Shown here: positions 5,574-10,979 of the stretch, one piece after another
How the letters are laid out: each line of letters begins with the position of its first letter
Position numbering within the stretch: position 1 is the stretch's first letter
Assembly (NCBI GenBank): GCA_030615145.1
Contig: JAUWZT010000116.1
Location: 1-10,979, forward strand
Reading direction: 5' to 3'
Source of the DNA: Promethearchaeota archaeon
GTDB taxonomy: Archaea > Asgardarchaeota > Lokiarchaeia > Sigyniarchaeales > SOKP01
Length of the DNA stretch: 10,979 nt
The notes under the pieces: model-generated
Database searches by the model: none
What the model was told of the DNA's origin: nothing
Seen by the model: the letters and a program-made list of their open reading frames with translations, nothing else
Position numbers and translations under genes: made by a program

Positions 5574-7011
5574 TTCTACTAATTCAGCAAATTCTATTAA
5601 CTACAATCGCATATTATGGCCTATTTATTTTCTTAATGGGTTCCAAAGTATTGCCTGGGGCGGGATTATCTTTCTTATCGTACCAATATCAAGAATTATG
5701 TGGCCAACTGAGCCAACTCACGCTTTAGAAATGGGAATATTAATTGCAGTGCTATCATGGTCTGCTTCGATTTCAGGATTAGTATTTGGGCACTTTATTG
5801 ATAAATACTCTCGTAAAAAGATAATCGTTATTATTTCGATATTTAGGGGGCTTTCGATAGTAATGCTTGGATTTGCATTGGAGGGCGGCGGTTCGTCAGC
5901 TTGGATATATTTCTTAGTTTTTATAAGTATTTTTGGGATGTTTGCGGGATTAAGTTGGCCCGCCGTAATATCTTTGTCTAACGATATAGTTCCTAAAGCC
6001 TTTCGTTCGCGTTTTTTTGGTGTTTATGAGATAGTTCGCTCTCTTACTATGACCTTTGGGTTTTTAATTGGGGCTTTTTTAGTTCAGAACGGGCTGTGGA
6101 GGCAGTATTTTTGGGGTACTGGATTAGGTATTTTAATTTGTGCCCTAATTTTTACAATTCATAACGACGAACCTAAAAGAGGAGCTCAACAAGAAGAGTT
6201 GATACATCTCCTTAAAAAGAAAGATGTCAATTACGACTTTAAAATCAATCGGGAAACTATGCTTAAAACAATGTTAAGTAAAACTAATAAAGTTGCCTTA
6301 ATTGAAGGAATATTTACTCAGATTCTAATGGGCTCTATTAACTTCTTGATTCTTAACCTTATACAAAATGAACCTCACAACATTTCCGAATTTTCAACTA
6401 GCATTTTCATGATTACTTTTGGGTTAACGGGAGGAATTGCAGGACAGTTATTATTAGCAAGGTTAAGCGATAAATTAGCTAAAAAGCGGCCTATTATAAG
6501 AATACCAATTATTATTGTAGCTATCATTGGGGGTCTATTAACTTTTATTCTTTTCTTTTTTATTCCCTGGCCCCATTTGACTATTGAGCAAGGGAAAGAT
6601 GTTGCTTTCTTAATGGCGCTCCCAATAATTTGGTTAATGGGTATGATGTTCTTCTCATCAAGATCAATTTTTTCTCTATATATGGTTAACCAAAGTCCAT
6701 TATTACAAGAAATAAATTTGCCAGAAGGACAAGGTCAAATAGTTTCATGGAATCAATTTTTGGAAAATTTTGGGAGAGGTATGGGCCCCTTATTAAGTGG
6801 AATCCTGTTGGCTGCGACAAGCATGAATTATCAATCCACAATTTTAATAATTGCACTATGCATTCTTCCCGGAGTAATATTATGGGGATTTGCGATAAAA
6901 TGGTTTCCTTCTGATGCTAATAACATAAGAGAAATATTAAAGGGAAGAGCTGACATTTTAGAATCAAATGAAGGGGCGTCATCTCCCTCAGATCATCAAA
7001 TAAAACCTTAA
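5560..7011 (+). CDS. MFS transporter, copy 1 of a tandem paralogous pair
   Basis: A 483-residue, twelve-helix MFS protein. Helix 1 begins at about 18 (LWPIYFLNGF). Motif A between helices 2 and 3 is clear: GHFIDKYSRKK at 77-87. A second motif-A-like stretch, LARLSDKLAKKRP (299-311), marks the C-terminal half. EPKRG (204-208) after helix 6 begins a long central loop (204-245), reminiscent of Spinster-type MFS proteins, but that link is weak. NLPEGQGQIVSWNQFLEN (386-403), before helix 11, is the part best conserved with the next gene. The C-terminal 40 residues are polar and cytoplasmic. Expected role: proton- or gradient-driven transport of a small solute across the cell membrane; substrate unknown. 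ATG 5560 is preferred to a TTG at 5545 because it leaves the N-terminus equal to that of the paralogue. No ribosome site is visible. Confidence 0.9.
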   Translation: MENINSTNSANSINYNRILWPIYFLNGFQSIAWGGIIFLIVPISRIMWPTEPTHALEMGILIAVLSWSASISGLVFGHFIDKYSRKKIIVIISIFRGLSIVMLGFALEGGGSSAWIYFLVFISIFGMFAGLSWPAVISLSNDIVPKAFRSRFFGVYEIVRSLTMTFGFLIGAFLVQNGLWRQYFWGTGLGILICALIFTIHNDEPKRGAQQEELIHLLKKKDVNYDFKINRETMLKTMLSKTNKVALIEGIFTQILMGSINFLILNLIQNEPHNISEFSTSIFMITFGLTGGIAGQLLLARLSDKLAKKRPIIRIPIIIVAIIGGLLTFILFFFIPWPHLTIEQGKDVAFLMALPIIWLMGMMFFSSRSIFSLYMVNQSPLLQEINLPEGQGQIVSWNQFLENFGRGMGPLLSGILLAATSMNYQSTILIIALCILPGVILWGFAIKWFPSDANNIREILKGRADILESNEGASSPSDHQIKP

Positions 7012-7087
7012 TAAAATAAAAAACTCTTAAATTTGTAATGTTTCATCAATTTAAAATTTGAATTCTCATTTTCCATTCCATATACTT

Positions 7088-7099
7088 ATGTATTTATAG
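7088..7099 (+). promoter_or_regulatory. TATA-like element before MFS copy 2
   Basis: ATGTATTTATAG ends 21 bases before the ATG at 7121, the spacing expected if transcription starts at or just before the start codon. AT-rich background makes this tentative. Confidence 0.35.
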
Positions 7100-7120
7100 A
7101 ATTTAGAAGTGAAGTTAGAA

Positions 7121-8527
7121 ATGGAATTAAACGATTCTCATCAATCTTATAATAAATTAATTTGGCCAGTATATCTACTCAACGGATTTAATAGTATAGC
7201 CTTTGCGGGCATAATTATTTTAATGGTGCCCCTTTCTTCGCTCATTTGGCCAGGAGAACCTTATCACGCGCTAGAAATGGGCATTTTAATGACCACACTT
7301 TTATGGACTTCTTCTCTGTCAGGGTTATTCCTTGGTAGGCTTATTGATAAATATTCACGAGTAAAAATCTTATTAATTATATCCATTGCCAGAAGTTTTT
7401 GCATGATTATGCTCGGGTTCGCTATTGCCGGTCAAGGTATACTGACATGGTGGTATTTTTTTTTATTTGTTCTAATTTTTGCTCTCTTTGCTGGAGGAAG
7501 TTATCCCGCCATAGTTTCCTTATCTAACGATATTGTTCCATTAAAACATCGCTCTAAATTCTTTGGATATTTTAGTATTTTTGGATCCGTCTTTATGATG
7601 CTTGGTTTTCTAATATCTGGTGCTTTAGTGCAGTTTGGGTATTGGAGATTATATTTTTTAAGTATAGGAATTGCGGTTCTTCTTTCGGGTGTAATATTTT
7701 TTTTTTATGTTAAGGAACCAAAAAGGGGTGTTCAAAGCAAAGAATTACAAGACGTACTTAAAGATCGATCGATTGAATATGATTTTAAGATGGATAAAGA
7801 GTTGATGCGTAGTACTATGCTATCTCGCACTAATCGTGCAGCTTTAATTGAGGGAATATTTACCAATGTATTTATGGGGAGTTTGGATATGATTATTTTA
7901 CCTTATTTACAAACCCCCCCACATAATCTCTCTCCACTAATAACAGGATTATTTGTCGTTATTTTTGGAGTTACTGGACGCGTTATAGGGCAAATTTTAC
8001 TCGCTCGAGTGTCAGATAAGCTAGCAGAGAAAAATGATGTCAGAAGGATTGTTTTTATAATAATTTCTTTAGTAGGAGGGTCAATTACTTTTGTTTTAAT
8101 GTTTTTCGTACCATTGCCTTTTTTAACGCCTGTAGAAGGAGCAGACATCGTCCTATTCTTTTCACTTCCTGTAACATATGTAATGGGTATTCTAATTTTA
8201 AGTTCTGATGCTATTTCTTCTTTATACATGGTTAATCAACCACCGATCCTACAAGAAATAAATCTTCCAGAAGCTCAAGGCCAAATTGTTTCGTGGAATC
8301 AATTCTTAGAGAATATCGGTTATGGTATGGGGCCTTTAATCGCAGGTATTTTTATATCCGTTTTCGCACAGAATTATATGATTAGTGCTGTGATTATAAC
8401 TATTTTTGTAATTCCGGGTATAATTTTGTGGATATTGTCTTGTAATTGGTATACACAAGATAAAGAAAGAATTAGGACTATACTTAGTGAACGGGCAAAA
8501 ATTTTGAAATCAAGAAATAAAATCTAA
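7121..8527 (+). CDS. MFS transporter, copy 2 of a tandem paralogous pair
   Basis: A 468-residue, twelve-helix MFS protein colinear with the preceding gene. Shared landmarks are LIWPVYLLNGF (13-23), HALEMGIL (49-56), motif A GRLIDKYSRVK (72-82), SLSNDIVP (133-140), EPKRG (199-203), ALIEGIFT (241-248), LLARVSDKLAEK (293-304) and NLPEAQGQIVSWNQFLEN (381-398). Over 32 residues starting at L377, 27 match copy 1; over the whole length about half match by eye, so the duplication is old. Differences cluster in helices 4, 5 and 11, the parts most likely to set substrate choice, which suggests divergent substrates (inference). The ATG at 7121 is chosen over a GTG at 7109. A TATTTATAG element (7091-7099) lies about 26 bases before the ATG, so the mRNA may be leaderless. 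The 109-base gap to copy 1 argues for a separate promoter. Confidence 0.9.
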   Translation: MELNDSHQSYNKLIWPVYLLNGFNSIAFAGIIILMVPLSSLIWPGEPYHALEMGILMTTLLWTSSLSGLFLGRLIDKYSRVKILLIISIARSFCMIMLGFAIAGQGILTWWYFFLFVLIFALFAGGSYPAIVSLSNDIVPLKHRSKFFGYFSIFGSVFMMLGFLISGALVQFGYWRLYFLSIGIAVLLSGVIFFFYVKEPKRGVQSKELQDVLKDRSIEYDFKMDKELMRSTMLSRTNRAALIEGIFTNVFMGSLDMIILPYLQTPPHNLSPLITGLFVVIFGVTGRVIGQILLARVSDKLAEKNDVRRIVFIIISLVGGSITFVLMFFVPLPFLTPVEGADIVLFFSLPVTYVMGILILSSDAISSLYMVNQPPILQEINLPEAQGQIVSWNQFLENIGYGMGPLIAGIFISVFAQNYMISAVIITIFVIPGIILWILSCNWYTQDKERIRTILSERAKILKSRNKI

Positions 8528-8594
8528 AAAAATGCTTAAACTGTTTTTAATATTTAATATTTCCTGAGAAAAATCGTGTGTTTCATTGTTTACT

Positions 8595-8612
8595 AAATAT
8601 TAATAAATATTT
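8595..8612. repeat. AT-only inverted repeat upstream of the GTPase gene
   Basis: AAATATT-AATA-AATATTT is a perfect seven-base palindrome with a four-base spacer, about 100 bases before the GTPase start. Nearby (8546-8562) is TTTAATATTTAATATTT, a short tandem repeat. Either could bind a regulator, but such patterns are common by chance in DNA this AT-rich. Confidence 0.3.
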
Positions 8613-8708
8613 GCTTTGAAAAACATTCAAATAATCTTAATTATATATTTATTGTTGTTGATCTTTTGATTAATTTTAAAAAATAAAAAACAAATTGAAT
8701 TAGATAAA

Positions 8709-9257
8709 ATGAAGGAACCAGACTCTGATATCCCCTCGCTAAAGTTTAAGGTTCCAATCTTCGGAGATGGGGGTGTAGGAAAAACTACCTTGACTCATCG
8801 CTTTCTTAATGGGCTTTTTAGAGATACTTATCACCTTACGATTGGCATGGACTTCTACGTAAAAAAGCTTGAGCTAGATGGTAAAAGAATCAGTTTGCAA
8901 ATTTGGGATTTTGCTGGCGAAGAGAAATTTAGGTTTCTCTTACCCGGTGCTGTGATGGGTGCCAATGGAACTATTTTTATGTACGATATAACTCGATATG
9001 TCACATTTAAAAACCTAAACGCTTGGTTAACTGCTTATAACGAAGCTAACGAAATACACGATCAAAAAGTTGAAATCTTACTAGTTGGAAGCAAGCTCGA
9101 TCTTGAGGGAGTGAGAACAGTTCCCAAAGAAGAAGCCATTGAATTTGCCCGTAATAATAATTTTATTGATTATATTGAATGTTCTTCAAAAAGCGGTAAA
9201 AATGTTGAGGAATTGTTTAAAATACTTAGTAGAAGGATGGCAAAAAAATATAAATAA
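8709..9257 (+). CDS. Ras/Rab-type small GTPase (Asgard eukaryotic-signature family)
   Basis: A 182-residue single-domain small GTPase of usual length. G1/P-loop is GDGGVGKT (19-26). Switch I holds T44 in LTIGMDF, the Rab-like form of the Mg2+-binding Thr. G3 is WDFAGEEKF (66-74). G4 is GSKLD (127-131) where NKxD is usual. G5 is SSKSG (159-163), where SAK is usual. It should bind GTP and switch between two shapes to control a partner. Two changes stand out: the catalytic Gln of DxxGQ is Glu (E71), and the base-binding Asn of NKxD is Ser (S128). The C-terminus ends MAKKYK with no cysteine, so no prenylation site; membrane binding, if any, must use other means. Asgard genomes hold many such GTPases, and this is the main clue to the organism. 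An A/T-rich TATA-like stretch lies at 8674-8690, and no ribosome site precedes the ATG, which fits a short-leader mRNA. Confidence 0.95.
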   Translation: MKEPDSDIPSLKFKVPIFGDGGVGKTTLTHRFLNGLFRDTYHLTIGMDFYVKKLELDGKRISLQIWDFAGEEKFRFLLPGAVMGANGTIFMYDITRYVTFKNLNAWLTAYNEANEIHDQKVEILLVGSKLDLEGVRTVPKEEAIEFARNNNFIDYIECSSKSGKNVEELFKILSRRMAKKYK

Positions 9258-9373
9258 TTGAAAATCATTTTGAATTTCTTTCCGTTTTAAGAAAAAAGAA
9301 AGAATATATTATAAAATTTTTATACCTTCTATTAATTATTTAAAAGTAATGTTGTACGATTTCTATTTTTAAC

Positions 9374-9385
9374 AATATATTATAA
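9374..9385 (+). promoter_or_regulatory. TATA-like element before tryptophanase
   Basis: AATATATTATAA lies about 30-40 bases before the ATG at 9415, so the leader would be short. The 157-base gap from the GTPase gene and this element suggest a separate transcription unit. I see no tnaC-like leader peptide with Trp codons upstream, unlike the E. coli operon. Confidence 0.4.
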
Positions 9386-9414
9386 CTTTAAAACAAAATT
9401 TTGATGGCAATATT

Positions 9415-10979
9415 ATGAAATCTATGTACGAATTAAATGTTCCAATTCCATCTAAACGCGCTTTAATTGTAAGGAATATCAAAGAAGTTTCTAAAAAGCA
9501 GAGAGAAGTTGCTCTGAAAAAGACAGAATATAGTATGTTTTCTTTTCCAGCAGATATGCTTGTTTTAGATTTTCTTTCTGATAGTGGAAGTTCATCTATG
9601 ACGGACATACAGTGGGCCGCTCTTTTACACGGAGATGAATCTTATGGGCGTAACAAAGGATATTATGTTCTTCTTGATGCTATTAGAGATACTTTTGAAA
9701 GGGGAAATAAGCCAAAAAAAGCTATAAATTTAATCCTTTCTGGAGAAACCAAAGTAAAAAAATTAATGGACGAGTTATATCTTACATCGTTCGAAGGAGG
9801 TTTTGTTAACGGGGGTATCCATCAGCTGACTCGCCCTAACGCGTTTTTAGTACCCCAAGGTCGTTGTGCGGAACATCTATTATTTTCCACTATTGCTCCT
9901 ATTCTAAAGGAAAAGAGCCCAAATAAAGAATTCTTTATCCTCAACAACGGACACTTCGATACAACAGAAGCAAATATTGTCGCAAATGGACTCCGTCCAA
10001 TAAATCTATTCTCAGCAAATTTAATGGAAGATTTTCCTCCTGAGCAAATGGATATTAAAAATCCCTTCAAAGGAAATATGGATAGTGCGAAGTTGGAATC
10101 TTTTATCAAAAAAAACGGAGCTGATAGCATCCCATTAATATATATAACTATTACCAATAATACTGCCGCAGGTCAACCCGTTTCAATGAATAACATTAAA
10201 ACAATTAACGAAATTGCACATCGCTATGGAATTCCGCTTTTTCTAGATGCTTGCAGATTCGCAGAAAACGCTTTTTTCATTAAAGAATTTGAAGAAGGGT
10301 ATAATAACATTAGTATTTTAAAAATCATTCAAGAGATGTTTTCTTACGTTGATGGTTTTACTATAAGTTTTAAAAAAGATGGACTTGCTAACATAGGTGG
10401 GGGTTTATTTTTTAGAGATAAAGGAGTATTTTACAAGAAATTCTCAACTAACGGGAATATTGGAACTAAATTAAAAGAAAAACAAATCCTTACATTTGGG
10501 AACGACTCTTACGGTGGCTTAAGCGGGCGTGACATTATGGCTTTAGCAGTAGGATTATATGAAATCGTGAAATTGCCTTACCTTACTGAAAGAATACGAC
10601 AAGTTCGAGAATTTGCGCGAAAACTAACAGAAAATGGAGTACCAGTTGTGCTTCCTGCGGGCGGTCACGCTGTCTATATTAACATGGATAAATTCTTTAA
10701 GAGGACAGAAATGAAGGTGGAAGATTTTGGTGGCGTTGGGTTCAGTATTGAACTCTTAAGACACTACGGAATTAGAGCCTGTGAATTAGGACCTTTTGCG
10801 TTTGAGTGGGATAAGAAAACGCCAGAACAACGAAAAAGTATCTTAAATTTAGTTCGATTTGCGGTACCTAGAAACACCTATGGACCTTCTCATATTAATT
10901 ACGCAGTCGCAGCTGTAACCGAACTTTACCGCAATCGAGAAAAAATTCCGAAAGTAAAAGTTTCTCGTGGTGCTAACTT
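9415..10979 (+). CDS. tnaA: Tryptophanase (PLP-dependent beta-eliminating lyase), C-terminus cut by window edge
   Basis: Open from ATG 9415 to the right edge: 521 residues, probably lacking only the last ~20. It splits L-tryptophan into indole, pyruvate and ammonia. Family landmarks in order: DFLSDSGSSSMT (52-63), HGDESYGRNKGYY (72-84), GRCAEH (149-154), FDTTEA (181-186), TNNTAAGQPVS (248-258), LDACRFAENAFFIK (277-290, with D278 and R281 at the cofactor), SFKKDG (318-323, K321 the likely PLP lysine), SYGGLSG (365-371), AGGHA (415-419) and VPRNTYG (484-490, R486 for the substrate carboxylate). At the place where tyrosine phenol-lyase has its specific Arg, this protein has L458 (RACELG), which favours tryptophanase. 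Compared with E. coli TnaA as I remember it, about 44 extra residues lie between YY (83-84) and GRCAEH. ATG 9424 is a possible later start. A TATA-like AATATATTATAA lies at 9374-9385. Likely used in tryptophan fermentation. Confidence 0.93.
   Translation, partial: MKSMYELNVPIPSKRALIVRNIKEVSKKQREVALKKTEYSMFSFPADMLVLDFLSDSGSSSMTDIQWAALLHGDESYGRNKGYYVLLDAIRDTFERGNKPKKAINLILSGETKVKKLMDELYLTSFEGGFVNGGIHQLTRPNAFLVPQGRCAEHLLFSTIAPILKEKSPNKEFFILNNGHFDTTEANIVANGLRPINLFSANLMEDFPPEQMDIKNPFKGNMDSAKLESFIKKNGADSIPLIYITITNNTAAGQPVSMNNIKTINEIAHRYGIPLFLDACRFAENAFFIKEFEEGYNNISILKIIQEMFSYVDGFTISFKKDGLANIGGGLFFRDKGVFYKKFSTNGNIGTKLKEKQILTFGNDSYGGLSGRDIMALAVGLYEIVKLPYLTERIRQVREFARKLTENGVPVVLPAGGHAVYINMDKFFKRTEMKVEDFGGVGFSIELLRHYGIRACELGPFAFEWDKKTPEQRKSILNLVRFAVPRNTYGPSHINYAVAAVTELYRNREKIPKVKVSRGAN

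Noticed and set aside
7026..7054. Imperfect inverted repeat between the two MFS paralogues
   Set aside because: Made almost only of A and T with a one-base bulge; expected by chance in such DNA.
7903..8229. 108-codon minus-strand open frame
   Set aside because: Antisense shadow of MFS copy 2.
5560..8527. MFS pair as Spinster-type lysolipid transporters tied to the acyltransferase operon
   Set aside because: EPKRG after helix 6 only loosely recalls that group, the genes are on the other strand with separate promoters, and no substrate-defining residue supports it.
9276..9304. Possible hairpin after the GTPase gene (TTCTTTC with GAAAGAA)
   Set aside because: Seven A/T-rich pairs with a 15-base loop and no following T run; too weak to call a terminator.
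9369..10157. Two minus-strand open frames (9369-9608 and 9822-10157)
   Set aside because: Both are antisense to the tryptophanase gene, whose conserved motifs run through this whole stretch.
9415..10979. Tyrosine phenol-lyase instead of tryptophanase
   Set aside because: The position of the tyrosine phenol-lyase-specific Arg is Leu (L458 in RACELG), and the surrounding segment is closer to tryptophanase. Not fully excluded without an assay.

Overview
The window looks like chromosomal DNA from an Asgard archaeon, most likely Lokiarchaeia-like. The main evidence is a Ras/Rab-type small GTPase (8709-9257) of the kind that is abundant in Asgard genomes. Supporting signs are the AT-rich DNA, TATA-like elements 25-40 bp before most plus-strand starts, T-rich rather than hairpin ends, and a mix of genes typical of anaerobic, amino-acid-fermenting archaea. 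The lineage is inferred from gene content; there is no rRNA or marker gene to confirm it.

Left part (1-3115, minus strand): three co-directional, tightly packed genes that read as an operon. In order of transcription they are a HAD-family phosphatase (3115-2330), a large protein with two PlsC-type acyltransferase domains (2316-640), and the start of a DUF2229/HgdB-like protein of the CoA-dehydratase/activase group (618 to beyond the left edge). The HAD stop codon lies inside a strong Shine-Dalgarno of the acyltransferase gene, so these two are probably translationally coupled. The acyltransferase gene is visibly richer in GC than its neighbours. Acyltransferases and a phosphatase suggest handling of acylated glycerol phosphates, which is notable in an archaeon whose membrane lipids are expected to be isoprenoid ethers.

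Middle (3116-3650): a 535-bp divergent intergenic region, very AT-rich. It contains a pair of near-identical ~24-bp direct repeats placed symmetrically (about 41 bp each side) around a tandem TATGATCAG repeat. Promoter-like elements sit at both ends.

Right part (3660-10979, plus strand): a small SCP2-like lipid-binding protein; a divergent MFS transporter; two tandem paralogous MFS transporters that share about half of their residues by eye; the small GTPase; and a tryptophanase (tnaA family) that runs off the right edge. Each gene is separated by 97-198 bp and most have their own TATA-like element, so they look like single transcription units with short leaders or leaderless mRNAs rather than one operon.

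How they may work together: tryptophanase would release pyruvate, ammonia and indole from tryptophan. The MFS proteins are candidates for taking up or exporting amino acids, indole, sugars or lipids, but no substrate can be read from sequence. The most unusual points are the HAD plus double-PlsC operon, the GTPase with Glu in place of the catalytic Gln and an altered NKxD motif, a ~44-residue insertion in the tryptophanase, and the symmetric repeat cluster. I see no mobile element, CRISPR array, tRNA or rRNA gene.
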